From the NCBI GenBank assembly GCA_004799435.1, contig SSMV01000056.1:26051-90050 (forward strand): 64,000 nt of DNA, read 5' to 3'. The notes under the pieces are model-generated. The model was not told the origin of the DNA. It searched no databases and saw only the letters and a program-made list of their open reading frames with translations. Shown here piece by piece: positions 18,834 to 27,332 of this stretch; positions within the stretch are counted from its first letter, which is position 1; the number at the start of each line of letters is the position of its first letter. A program made the position numbers and the translations under genes. This DNA is from Bradyrhizobium sp. (GTDB taxonomy: Bacteria > Pseudomonadota > Alphaproteobacteria > Rhizobiales > Beijerinckiaceae).

Positions 18834-20021
18834 TCAAGCCGTTCCAATCAGGCCGCGCCGCGCCAGGTTCTGCATCAGCGCGCCAACGCCGAAGCGCCAG
18901 GGTTCGCAATCCTGACAGTGGCGCATCCGGTTGGTCAGCGCGCCGAGCTTTTCCGTGCTCACAGTGACGAGATCGCCCTGCTTATGGGTGAAGCCGCGAC
19001 CCGGCGTGTCGCGGTCGGCGACGGGAGCGAACATCGTCCCGAGGAAGAGCGCCGCGCCGTCGGGATATTGATGCGACGCTCCGATGAGCTGGGCCACCAG
19101 TTCGGTCGGATCGCGGCTGATGCGCGCCATCGACGAGCCGCCCTGGAGCCTATATCCGTCCTCGCCCTCGATGCTGAGGCCGATTTCGGCGTTTCGCACG
19201 TCGTCGAGCGTGAAGGTTGAGTCGAACAGGCGCAGGAAGGGACCGATGGCGCAGCTTGCGTTTTGATCCTTGGCCTTGCCGAGCAGCAGCGCTGACCGCC
19301 CCTCGAAATCGCGCAGATTGACGTCGTTGCCAAGCGTCGCGCCGACGATCGCGCCGCGCGAATTGATCGCCAGCACGACTTCCGGCTCCGGATTGTTCCA
19401 GGCGGAAGCGGCGTGGAAGCCGGCGTCCGCGCCAGTTCCGATCGCCGACATCGGCTGGCTCTTGGTGAAGATCTCGGCGTCCGGGCCGAGCCCGACTTCA
19501 AGATATTGCGACCAGGCGCCGGCCTCAACCAGCGCCTGTTTCAGCCGCTCGGCGGCGGGCGAACCCGGCTTCACTGTCGCCAGCTCGCCGCCGACCCTCT
19601 GGGCGAAGTCGCGGCGAATCGCTTCCGCCGCGGCGCTTTCGCCGCGCGCCCGCTCCTCGATCACCCGCTCGATCATCGAGGCGGCAAAGGTGACGCCGGC
19701 CGCCTTGATCGCCTGCAGGTCGATGGGGGCGATGAGCCAGGGCCGATTGGGATCGCGACGGTCAGGGGGCGTATTGGCGAGGATCGCGGCTAGGCTCCCC
19801 AGCCGCTCGCCCTTGGCTTGGCGGGCCGCTGCGGCCGGGTCAGGCGATTCGCAAAGCGCGCTGACGGTCGCAAAGGCGGACGTGACGTCATAGAGGGCGC
19901 CGTCGCGGGCGATAACGACCGAAGGGCCGCCGGCGTCGGGCCGCCAGACGCGGCCAACCAACGCGCCGGTGAATCCATCGCGCGGAAGGGTCGTCTCCTC
20001 TTGCAATCGCACTATGGCCAT
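18834..20021 (-). CDS. FAH-family protein, XylX-like 2-keto-3-deoxy-pentonate dehydratase
   Basis: The 395-residue product belongs to the fumarylacetoacetate hydrolase superfamily. Stretches such as AAGVTFAASMIERVIEER, WNNPEPEVVLAI, NDVNLRDFEGRSALLL and DRDTPGRGFTHKQGD closely match my memory of Caulobacter XylX, which dehydrates 2-keto-3-deoxy-D-xylonate to 2-oxoglutarate semialdehyde. WNNPEPEV contains the metal-binding Glu residues of the fold. The next gene downstream is the matching semialdehyde dehydrogenase (48-base gap). It is divergent from the GntR gene, so probably under its control. The stereochemistry of the natural substrate is not determined by the sequence; a 5-keto-4-deoxy-hexarate is also conceivable given the UxaA/GarD-type partner. 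Confidence 0.8.
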   Translation of the reverse strand: MAIVRLQEETTLPRDGFTGALVGRVWRPDAGGPSVVIARDGALYDVTSAFATVSALCESPDPAAAARQAKGERLGSLAAILANTPPDRRDPNRPWLIAPIDLQAIKAAGVTFAASMIERVIEERARGESAAAEAIRRDFAQRVGGELATVKPGSPAAERLKQALVEAGAWSQYLEVGLGPDAEIFTKSQPMSAIGTGADAGFHAASAWNNPEPEVVLAINSRGAIVGATLGNDVNLRDFEGRSALLLGKAKDQNASCAIGPFLRLFDSTFTLDDVRNAEIGLSIEGEDGYRLQGGSSMARISRDPTELVAQLIGASHQYPDGAALFLGTMFAPVADRDTPGRGFTHKQGDLVTVSTEKLGALTNRMRHCQDCEPWRFGVGALMQNLARRGLIGTA

Positions 20022-20089
20022 GTTGGTTTTCGTCTCCCTTCACCCCTTGCATTTGACGGCGGGCAGCCGCATCTCTAGCGTCTGACATG

Positions 20090-20106
20090 CCAGCCTTGAA
20101 GGTTGG
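20090..20106. promoter_or_regulatory. Candidate GntR operator, 8-1-8 near-perfect palindrome
   Basis: CCAGCCTTGAAGGTTGG lies in the divergent promoter region between the XylX-like gene and the GntR gene. Its arms match at 7 of 8 positions around a central G, a geometry common for GntR-family operators. It could let the regulator control both arms and itself. There is no further copy in the gap, so this is a guess. Confidence 0.3.
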
Positions 20107-20140
20107 CGCCTCCGGGGAGGGACGGGAGTCGATAGGAGCC

Positions 20141-20809
20141 ATGGGGGAGCGCGTCAACAGCAAGGCCGATCAGGTCTACGACGAGCTCAAGGAAGCAATC
20201 CTCGCGGGCGCGCTGGATCCCGGCGCGCCAATTGACAAGATTGCCCTGTGCGAACGACTCGGCGTCTCGCGCTTTCCGGTGTCGGCGGCGGTCAGCCGGC
20301 TCGCCTTCGAGAGCCTGGTGGTGATCGAGCCGCAACATGGTTCCTTTGTCGCCCGGATCTCCGGCGCGGAAGTGCGCGAGCGGATGTTCATTCGCCGGGC
20401 GCTCGAATGCGAGATTGCCGCCGAGGCGGCGCGCCGGCTGCCAAAGGACGGATTTCTGGCGCTGGAGGAAAATCTGGCGCGCGGGCGCGAAGCGGTCGAC
20501 GCCGGCGATCGGCCGAGGTTCTACGCGCAGGATGTCGGGTTTCACCAGGTGCTGACCACGCATCTGGGTCTGCATCGGTCCAGCGAGGTGCTCGACGGTT
20601 TGCGCACCCATCTTGAGCGAGTCAGACGCATGTTAATGTTGCCTCAGGGCCGCATACGCGAGACGCTCGCCGAACATTCGGAGATCGTGGCGGCGATCAA
20701 AGCCGGCGACGTCGGCCGGGCGAGGGCCGCGATGGACCGACATCTTGCGGTGACGGCCGAGAATTTCGAATCCTTCGCCCGCGAGAGACCCGAATTGATT
20801 TCCGCCTGA
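20141..20809 (+). CDS. GntR-family (FadR/FCD subgroup) transcriptional regulator
   Basis: The 222-residue protein has an N-terminal winged helix (about residues 10-75, with QVYDELKEAILAGALDPG and LGVSRFPVSAAVSRL) and a C-terminal all-helical FCD ligand domain with conserved metal-site histidines (DVGFHQVL and the EHSEIVAAI region). FCD regulators usually respond to sugar acids or other carboxylates. The ATG at 20141 has AGGAG six bases upstream; the frame opens earlier at 20087. Its place between the two divergent catabolic arms makes it the likely repressor of the whole sugar-acid locus. Confidence 0.9.
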   Translation: MGERVNSKADQVYDELKEAILAGALDPGAPIDKIALCERLGVSRFPVSAAVSRLAFESLVVIEPQHGSFVARISGAEVRERMFIRRALECEIAAEAARRLPKDGFLALEENLARGREAVDAGDRPRFYAQDVGFHQVLTTHLGLHRSSEVLDGLRTHLERVRRMLMLPQGRIRETLAEHSEIVAAIKAGDVGRARAAMDRHLAVTAENFESFARERPELISA

Positions 20810-20826
20810 TCGGTTGAAAGAAGCGA

Positions 20827-22371
20827 ATGGAAGCCCAAACTGTAAAGCCGATGGTTACACCGCGCGCGCTGCGCCTGCATGCGCTCGACAATGTTATGGT
20901 CGCTGTCGACGAGCTGCGCCCCGGCGCTGCTCCGTCGGGCGCCCCCGCCGTCACCGAACGCGTGCCGCGCGGGCATAAATTCGCCACGGCGGCGATCGCG
21001 CAGGGCGAGCCGATCCGCAAATTCGGCCAGATCATCGGCTTCGCCTCGCAGCCGATCGCGCCGGGCCAATGGGTCCACGTCCACAATTGCGCCGTCACCC
21101 ATTTCGACCGCGACTATGGTTTCTGCGAGGACGCGCGCCCGGTGGACATTCTGCCGGTCGAACAGCAGGCGACGTTCCAGGGCTTTCGCCGCGCTGACGG
21201 CAAAGCGGGCACGCGCAATTATCTCGGCATCCTCACCTCGGTGAATTGCTCGGCGACCGTGGCGCGTTTCGTCGCCCGCGAGGTCGAGCGATCGGGGATC
21301 CTCGACGACTATCCCAATGTCGACGGGGTGATTTCGCTCGTTCACGGCGCGGGCTGCGGCATGGCCGCCAAGGGCGAGGGTTTCGATCTCCTGGCGCGCA
21401 CGCAATGGGGCTACGCTGGCAATCCCAATATGGGCGGCGTGGTGATGATCGGCCTCGGCTGCGAAGTGTTCCAGATCGGCCGGATGAAGGACGAGCGCGG
21501 ACTCAAGGAAGGCGATCTCTTCAACAGCCTCACCATCCAGGCGACGGGCGGCACGCGCAAGTCGATCGAAGCGGGCGTCGAACGCGTCAAGACGATGCTG
21601 CCGATCCTCAATAGATCCAAGCGCGAGACGTTGCCGGCAAGCGAGTTGATGCTGGCGCTGCAATGCGGCGGTTCGGACGGCTATTCCGGCATCACCGCCA
21701 ATCCGGCGCTCGGCGCGGCGGTCGACATTCTGGTGCGCAACGGCGGCACCGCCATTCTTTCCGAGACCTCAGAAATCTACGGCGCCGAACATCTGCTGAC
21801 GCGGCGCGCGGCGACGCCGGAAGTCGGCCATAAGCTCGTCGATCTGATCCATTGGTGGGAGGATTACGCGGCCAAAAACGGCAGCGAGCTCAACAACAAT
21901 CCGTCGCCCGGCAACAAGGCGGGCGGCCTGACGACGATCCTCGAGAAATCGCTGGGCGCGGCGGCCAAGGGCGGCACGACGGTGCTCAATGGCGTGTTCC
22001 GCTACGCCGAGCCGGTGACCGCCAAGGGCTTCGTCTTCATGGACACGCCCGGCTTCGATCCGGTCTCGGCGACGGGGCAGGTCGCGGGCGGCGCCAATGT
22101 GCTCGCCTTCACCACCGGCCGCGGTTCGGCCTATGGCTGCAAGCCGACGCCCTCGATCAAGCTCGCCACCAATAGCGAGATGTACGCCCGCATGTCCGAG
22201 GACATGGACATCAATTGCGGCGACGTGATCGACGGCGTTTCGATCGAGGACAAGGGCAAAGAGATTTTCGCCAAGGTTCTGGCGGTCGCTTCGGGCGAGC
22301 GCTCCAAGTCGGAAGCGCTCGGCTACGGCGACGCGGAATTCGTGCCCTGGCAAATCGGCGCGGTGCTGTGA
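20827..22371 (+). CDS. UxaA/GarD-family sugar-acid dehydratase (altronate or galactarate dehydratase)
   Basis: The 514-residue product fuses an N-terminal SAF domain (about 15-95) to the large C-terminal dehydratase domain of the UxaA/GarD family, with GTRNYLGILTSVNCSAT, HGAGCGM, MIGLGCEVFQ and LQCGGSDGYSGITANPALG. These enzymes are iron-dependent and remove water from D-altronate or galactarate to give a 2-keto-3-deoxy or 5-keto-4-deoxy acid. It follows the GntR gene by 17 bases. Together with the downstream AraD1-like protein and the divergent XylX-like/semialdehyde dehydrogenase pair it should feed a sugar acid into 2-oxoglutarate. Whether the substrate is a hexonate, hexarate or pentonate is open. 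Confidence 0.85.
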   Translation: MEAQTVKPMVTPRALRLHALDNVMVAVDELRPGAAPSGAPAVTERVPRGHKFATAAIAQGEPIRKFGQIIGFASQPIAPGQWVHVHNCAVTHFDRDYGFCEDARPVDILPVEQQATFQGFRRADGKAGTRNYLGILTSVNCSATVARFVAREVERSGILDDYPNVDGVISLVHGAGCGMAAKGEGFDLLARTQWGYAGNPNMGGVVMIGLGCEVFQIGRMKDERGLKEGDLFNSLTIQATGGTRKSIEAGVERVKTMLPILNRSKRETLPASELMLALQCGGSDGYSGITANPALGAAVDILVRNGGTAILSETSEIYGAEHLLTRRAATPEVGHKLVDLIHWWEDYAAKNGSELNNNPSPGNKAGGLTTILEKSLGAAAKGGTTVLNGVFRYAEPVTAKGFVFMDTPGFDPVSATGQVAGGANVLAFTTGRGSAYGCKPTPSIKLATNSEMYARMSEDMDINCGDVIDGVSIEDKGKEIFAKVLAVASGERSKSEALGYGDAEFVPWQIGAVL

Positions 22372-22381
22372 TCTGCCGGTC

Positions 22382-23056
22382 GTGACCGCGGCGCTGCTCT
22401 TCGACCTCGACGGAACGCTGATCGACAGCGACCCTGTCCATTTGCGCGCCTTCCAGAGCGTCTTCGCCGCCCATGGCGTCGCCGTCGATCAGGCGATCTT
22501 CACCGCCCGCATCCAGGGCTTCGGCAACGCCGCGATCGGCGATTATTTCCTGCCGCATCTGAGCGAGGCCGATCGCGCCGCGGCGCTCGAAGCCAAGGAA
22601 GCGCATTTCCGCCAAAGCCTCGAAGGGGCCGAGCCGATCGCCGGCATCGGCGCGTTGCTCGATTTCGCCGCGGCGCGCGACGTCGATTGCGCGGTCGTCA
22701 CCAACGCCCCGCGCGCCAATGTCGAAGCGGAGCTTGCCGCATTGGGGCTGATCGAACGCCTCACTGTGTGGGTGCTTGGCTCCGAGCTCGAACGCCCCAA
22801 GCCCGACCCCTTGCCCTATCTGACGGCGCTCGAAAGAATGGGCGCCGAGGCTGGCCGTTCGCTTGCCTTCGAGGATTCGCTCTCTGGCCTCAACGCCGCC
22901 AGGGACGCAGGCCTCGCAGTCGTTGGGCTGACGACGACGCTGCCGGCCGATCGGCTGCTCGCCGCTGGCGCGGTCCTGGCGGTCGCCAATTTCGCCGATC
23001 CGCGTCTTGTCCCGCTGATCGAAAGCCGCATCGCCATAGCGAGGAAAGACGCATGA
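22382..23056 (+). CDS. HAD-superfamily hydrolase, beta-phosphoglucomutase/phosphatase-like
   Basis: A 224-residue protein with the HAD motifs in order: FDLDGTLIDSD (nucleophile and acid), VVTNAP (motif II), the Lys in ERPKPDPLPY (motif III) and FEDSLSGLNAARDAG (motif IV). Cap residues place it in subfamily I, with sugar-phosphate phosphatases and beta-phosphoglucomutases. It starts with GTG ten bases after the UxaA-like gene and overlaps the next gene by four bases (ATGA). It may dephosphorylate a dead-end sugar phosphate of the pathway. Confidence 0.85.
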   Translation: MTAALLFDLDGTLIDSDPVHLRAFQSVFAAHGVAVDQAIFTARIQGFGNAAIGDYFLPHLSEADRAAALEAKEAHFRQSLEGAEPIAGIGALLDFAAARDVDCAVVTNAPRANVEAELAALGLIERLTVWVLGSELERPKPDPLPYLTALERMGAEAGRSLAFEDSLSGLNAARDAGLAVVGLTTTLPADRLLAAGAVLAVANFADPRLVPLIESRIAIARKDA

Positions 23057-24045
23057 GACTGGCGCAGATCGTCGACGAGAGCGACAAGCGCGCGCTGGTC
23101 GTCACGGCGCGGGGCGACAGCCGTCTGGTCAAGGGCCTGCGCTCAACGCGCGACCTCATGCTCGAAGCGATCGCCGAGGGCGCGCCGCTGCGCAAGATCA
23201 TCGCCGATCGCGGCATCGGCAAGCCGATCAATCTCGCTGCGGCGTTGAAAGAGAAACGGGTGCTCCTGCCACTCGATCACGACGACCCGGCGCATATCTT
23301 CGTCACCGGCACCGGGTTGACCCATCTCGGCTCCGCCGAGGGGCGCGACAAGATGCATCGCACGCTTGCCGCAGCCGACGCGGCGACGCTGACCGACTCG
23401 ATGAAGATGTTCAAGCTCGGCCTTGAAGGCGGCAAGCCGGCGCCGGGCGCAATTGGCGTTCAGCCGGAATGGTTTTACAAGGGCGACGGCTCGACGCTCG
23501 CTCAGCCCGGCGGCGATCTCGTCAGCCCGAGTTTCGCGCTCGACGGCGGCGAGGAGCCGGAAATCGTCGGTCTCTATCTCATCGATGACGACGGGCAGCC
23601 GGTGCGGCTCGGCTTCGCGCTCGGCAATGAATTTTCCGACCATATGATGGAGCGGCAGAACTATCTTTATCTCGCCCATTCCAAATTGCGGCCCTCCAGC
23701 GTCGGCCCCGAAGTTTTGGTCGGCGACGCGCCGATCGATTTGCGCGGCGCCTCGCGCATTCGCCGCGGCAAGGAGATCGTCTGGGAGAAACCCTTCATCT
23801 CCGGCGAGCAAAACATGTCGCACAGCATCGCCAATCTCGAGGCGCATCATTTCAAATATGCGCAGTTCCGCCAGCCGGGCGACGTTCATGTGCATTTCTT
23901 CGGCACCGCGACGCTGTCTTTCGCCGACGGCTTCCGGCCCGAGAAGGGCGATGTGTTCGAGATCGAAGCCGAGCCCTTCGGCCTGCCGCTGCGCAATCGT
24001 CTGACGATCGCCAAGCCGGACAAGGTGAAGCTGCGCGTGCTCTAG
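23053..24045 (+). CDS. AraD1/GguC-like FAH-superfamily protein of sugar-acid catabolism
   Basis: The 330-residue product has an N-terminal segment MRLAQIVDESDKRAL and a central VTGTGLTHLGSAEGRDKMH that I associate with the AraD1/GguC family, found beside arabinose and galactose/galacturonate transport and catabolism genes. The C-terminal half is a FAH-type domain with a Glu-rich metal site (GGEEPEIVGLYLI). Its start overlaps the HAD gene stop. A 2-keto-3-deoxy-pentonate dehydratase or hydrolase function has been proposed for relatives; with a second FAH member at 18834 the two may act on different intermediates or isomers. Confidence 0.75.
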   Translation: MRLAQIVDESDKRALVVTARGDSRLVKGLRSTRDLMLEAIAEGAPLRKIIADRGIGKPINLAAALKEKRVLLPLDHDDPAHIFVTGTGLTHLGSAEGRDKMHRTLAAADAATLTDSMKMFKLGLEGGKPAPGAIGVQPEWFYKGDGSTLAQPGGDLVSPSFALDGGEEPEIVGLYLIDDDGQPVRLGFALGNEFSDHMMERQNYLYLAHSKLRPSSVGPEVLVGDAPIDLRGASRIRRGKEIVWEKPFISGEQNMSHSIANLEAHHFKYAQFRQPGDVHVHFFGTATLSFADGFRPEKGDVFEIEAEPFGLPLRNRLTIAKPDKVKLRVL

Positions 24046-24164
24046 GCCGACCGGCCGCCTTTCCGTTCAACAAAGTTTGATCGCTCTGGCCTCGCGGCCT
24101 GCCTGCGCTATAGGAGGCCGCCGACGCGGCCTCCGGGTCGCGTTCAAGAGCGGGAGAGCCGAAA

Positions 24165-25532
24165 CTGCAAGCCAAGCCGATTATCCACCCCGACGGGCTG
24201 CCGGTTCCGCAGCGCTACTGGTCGATGCTGGCGATCGCGCTGGGCATCGCCATGTCGGTGCTCGACGCGATGGTCGCCAATATCGCGCTGCCGGTGATCG
24301 CCCATGAGTTTCACGCCGCCCCGGCCGAAACCATCTGGGTGGTCAACGCCTATCAGCTCGCTGTGGTGGTGACGCTGCTGCCTTTCGCTTCGCTTGGCGA
24401 ACGCATCGGCTACCGCCGCGTCTATTTCTTCGGCCTGTCGCTTTTCACCATCGGCTCGCTCGCCTGCGTCGTCTCGGCGAGTCTACCAATGCTGATCGTC
24501 GCCCGCGTCGCGCAGGGCCTCGGCGCCGGCGGCGTCTTCGCGGTCAATGGCGCGTTGGTGCGCTTCACCTATCCGCAAAGGCTGCTCGGGCGCGGCATCG
24601 GCCTCAACGCTTTCGTCGTGTCCGTGTCCTCGGCGATCGGACCCTCGGTCGCCTCGGCGATTCTCGCCGTCGGCCCGTGGCAATGGCTGTTTGCGATCAA
24701 CGTGCCGATTGGCGTGATCAACCTCGTGCTCGCCGTGCGGGCGCTGCCCCATTCCGACCGTTCGCACCGCCCCTTCGATCTCGTCAGCGCGTCGCTGAAC
24801 GCCGTGGCCTTCGGCCTGTTCTTCATCGGCGTCGACAGCCTGACCCATGGCGAGGGGCAGGGGCTTGTGGCTTTTTGCGAACTCGCTGGTGCAGTCCTTG
24901 CCGCCTGGGCGCTGATCCGGCGCGAATCGGGCGCCGCAGCGCCGCTGATCCCGATCGATCTGCTCGGCATCCGCATTTTCGCGCTGTCGGTCGTCACCTC
25001 GATCTGCTCTTTCACCGCTCAGTCGGTCGCCTTCGTCGCGCTGCCTTTCTATTTCGAGCTGACGCTCGGCCGCAGCCAGGTCGAGACCGGCCTCTTGATG
25101 ACGCCATGGCCGGTCGCGGTCGCATTCGCCGCGCCGCTCGCCGGCCGACTCGCCGATCGCTTTGCTCCCGCGTTGCTCGGCTCGATCGGTTTGACCGCGC
25201 TGGCGATCGGGCTGGCGGCGCTATCGCAACTGCCGGCGGACGCCGGCATTGTCGCGATCGCGTGGCCAATGGCGCTGTGTGGCGCGGGCTTCGGCTTTTT
25301 CCAGGCGCCCAATAATCGCATTCTGCTCTCTTCGGCGCCGCGCTCGCGGGCGGGCGCAGCCGGCGGCATGCTCGCCACCGCCCGGCTCACCGGCCTTTCC
25401 GCCGGCGCGACGCTGGCGGCGCTGATTTTCCGCGTCGCGCCGGGGCATGCCGAACCTATCGCGCTTCTGGTCGGGGCGGGTTTCGCCGTCGCCGCGGTGC
25501 TGGTCAGCCTGACGCGGCTGGCGAAGCGATAG
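24165..25532 (+). CDS. MFS transporter, DHA2 (EmrB/QacA-like) family
   Basis: A membrane protein of about 455 residues with many hydrophobic segments and MFS landmarks: SVLDAMVANIALPVIA in the first segment (DHA2 motif D1), GERIGYRR between segments 2 and 3, and GAGGVFAVNGAL. It probably exports or imports a small molecule by proton exchange; the locus suggests the sugar acid, though DHA2 members are mostly drug exporters. The first ATG is at 24225, but that lies inside the first membrane segment, and conserved-looking N-terminal sequence (IIHPDGLPVPQRYWS) is encoded upstream. The only available start there is CTG at 24165, with GGGAGAG six bases before it. A stop at 24111 bounds the frame. 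Confidence 0.8.
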   Translation: MQAKPIIHPDGLPVPQRYWSMLAIALGIAMSVLDAMVANIALPVIAHEFHAAPAETIWVVNAYQLAVVVTLLPFASLGERIGYRRVYFFGLSLFTIGSLACVVSASLPMLIVARVAQGLGAGGVFAVNGALVRFTYPQRLLGRGIGLNAFVVSVSSAIGPSVASAILAVGPWQWLFAINVPIGVINLVLAVRALPHSDRSHRPFDLVSASLNAVAFGLFFIGVDSLTHGEGQGLVAFCELAGAVLAAWALIRRESGAAAPLIPIDLLGIRIFALSVVTSICSFTAQSVAFVALPFYFELTLGRSQVETGLLMTPWPVAVAFAAPLAGRLADRFAPALLGSIGLTALAIGLAALSQLPADAGIVAIAWPMALCGAGFGFFQAPNNRILLSSAPRSRAGAAGGMLATARLTGLSAGATLAALIFRVAPGHAEPIALLVGAGFAVAAVLVSLTRLAKR

Positions 25533-25563
25533 AGCTGCGCGCTCTCCCCTTATCCTGAGCCGC

Positions 25564-25611
25564 CCTCGCGTCCTTCGAGACGCCCGCTTTGCGGGCTCCT
25601 CAGGACGAGGG
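25564..25611. repeat. Palindromic intergenic repeat between convergent genes
   Basis: The core GCCCGC-TTT-GCGGGC (25582-25596) is flanked by outer arms CCTCGCGTCCT and AGGACGAGG that pair with a two-base bulge. It resembles the CCTCATCCTGAGG-type palindromes I recall as abundant between genes in Bradyrhizobiaceae and relatives. It sits between the convergent MFS and dnaB genes, so it could also end transcription from both sides. Confidence 0.7.
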
Positions 25612-25615
25612 GCGC

Positions 25616-27115
25616 TCACCTGATGTCGGGCAGTGCATCCGTGCGAGCGAGATTGCCGAAGCGGGTCAGCTCCGCCTCGAATTGCAATTCGACCATGCCG
25701 GTCGGGCCGTGGCGCTGCTTGCCGATGATCAATTCGGCGCGGCCATGCGAGCGCTCCATCTCATTCATCCAGGCGACATGCTCCTCGCTGCCCGGACGCG
25801 GCTCTTTGTTCTTGAGATAATATTCCTCGCGATAGACGAAGAGCACGACGTCGGCGTCCTGCTCGATCGAGCCGGATTCGCGCAAGTCCGAGAGCTGCGG
25901 CCGCTTGTCGTCGCGCTGCTCGACCTGACGCGAGAGCTGGGAGAGCGCCATGATCGGCACGTTGAGCTCTTTGGCCAGCGCTTTGAGCCCGGTGGTGATC
26001 TCGGTCAGCTCTTGCACTCTGTTGTCGTTACGAGAGCCGCGCGAGCCGGCGAGCAATTGCAGATAATCGACGACGATCAGGTCGAGGCCGCGCTGGCGTT
26101 TCAAGCGACGCGCCCGCGCCGTGAGCTGGGCGATCGAAACGCCGCCGGTCTGGTCGATATAGAGCGGGATCGCCTGCATCTGGCGCACCGCTTCGGCGAC
26201 ATGCTGAAAGTCATTCTCGGTGATGTCGCCGCGACGAATTTTGTAGGACGGCACGCCCGACTGTTCGGCGATGATACGGGTCGCCAGTTGTTCGGCCGAC
26301 ATTTCCAGCGAGAAGAAGCCGACAATGCCGCCATCGACCGTCGCCGGGGTTCCGTCCGGGCGCGTTTCCGCCCGATGGGTTCTGGCGATGTTGAAGGCGA
26401 TATTGGTGGCGAGCGCCGTCTTGCCCATGCCGGGGCGGCCGGCGACGATAATCAGGTCGGAGGACTGCAAGCCGCCCATGTAGCGGTCGAGGTCGGTCAG
26501 GCCGGTGGCGATTCCCGACAGATTGCCGTCGCGCTCATAGGCCTTGGCGGCCATGTCGACCGCGGTTTTGAGCGCGTCGGAGAAACGCTGAAAGCCGCCG
26601 TCGTAGCGGCCGCCCTCGGCGACCGCGTAGAGGCGCCGCTCGGCCTCCTCGATCTGCTCGCGCGGGCTGGAATCGACCGGCGCGTCATAGGCGACATTGA
26701 CGACATCCTCGCCGATCTGGATCAACTCGCGGCGGACGGCGAGATCATGGATCGAGCGGCCATAGTCGAGCGCATTGATGATTGTCGTCGCCTCGGCGGC
26801 GAGGCGGGCGAGATATTGCGGCACGGAGACGCCGCCAAGATCATGTTCGCCCAAAAACGTCTTGAGCGTGATTGGCGAGGCGAGCTTGCCGGCGCGGATC
26901 AGCGAGCCGGCGATCTCGAAAATGCGCCGGTGGATTTCTTCGACGAAATGCTCGGGCTTGAGAAAATCCGAAATCCGGTCATAGGCGTCGTTATTGACGA
27001 GAATCGCGCCCAGCAGCGCCTGCTCGGCCTCGATGTTGAGCGGCGGCGCACGATAGGCGCGCTCGTTGGCATTGGCGGCGGAAGGCCGGCCAGGGAAATT
27101 TTCGACAGTCGCCAT
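25616..27115 (-). CDS. dnaB: Replicative DNA helicase
   Basis: DnaB unwinds the parental duplex at the replication fork as a ring hexamer. The 499-residue product has the N-terminal primase-interacting domain (PLNIEAEQALLGAILVNN) and the RecA-like motor with Walker A AGRPGMGKTALATN, Walker B LIVVDYLQLL, and SQLSRQVEQRDDKRP with the arginine finger region near DLRESGSIEQDAD. I start at the ATG at 27115, which matches family N-termini; the frame opens at 27160. No intein is present. The 217 bases upstream contain no gene I can support. Confidence 0.96.
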   Translation of the reverse strand: MATVENFPGRPSAANANERAYRAPPLNIEAEQALLGAILVNNDAYDRISDFLKPEHFVEEIHRRIFEIAGSLIRAGKLASPITLKTFLGEHDLGGVSVPQYLARLAAEATTIINALDYGRSIHDLAVRRELIQIGEDVVNVAYDAPVDSSPREQIEEAERRLYAVAEGGRYDGGFQRFSDALKTAVDMAAKAYERDGNLSGIATGLTDLDRYMGGLQSSDLIIVAGRPGMGKTALATNIAFNIARTHRAETRPDGTPATVDGGIVGFFSLEMSAEQLATRIIAEQSGVPSYKIRRGDITENDFQHVAEAVRQMQAIPLYIDQTGGVSIAQLTARARRLKRQRGLDLIVVDYLQLLAGSRGSRNDNRVQELTEITTGLKALAKELNVPIMALSQLSRQVEQRDDKRPQLSDLRESGSIEQDADVVLFVYREEYYLKNKEPRPGSEEHVAWMNEMERSHGRAELIIGKQRHGPTGMVELQFEAELTRFGNLARTDALPDIR

Positions 27116-27332
27116 GATGCGTTGCGTTGCTGAGTTTGTTTCGATGTGGGGTGGACGCAAACGCTTAAACGCGGCGCGCAGGAGAAGAGCTTAGCGCGCT
27201 TCGAATGGCGACGGAATGGCTTTTGTCACGCCGCCATCGATGTTGCGAGCGGGCCGGACCGCGCGGCGCGAATTGTCCCCGCTACACCCAGATCGCGTAG
27301 AGGCTGTGGAGACGCCGCTTGACTCAGCCTGG

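Noticed and set aside
24045..24056. Short inverted repeat GGCCGACCGGCC after the AraD1-like gene
   Set aside because: Five-base stem with a two-base loop and no T tract; too weak to call a terminator.
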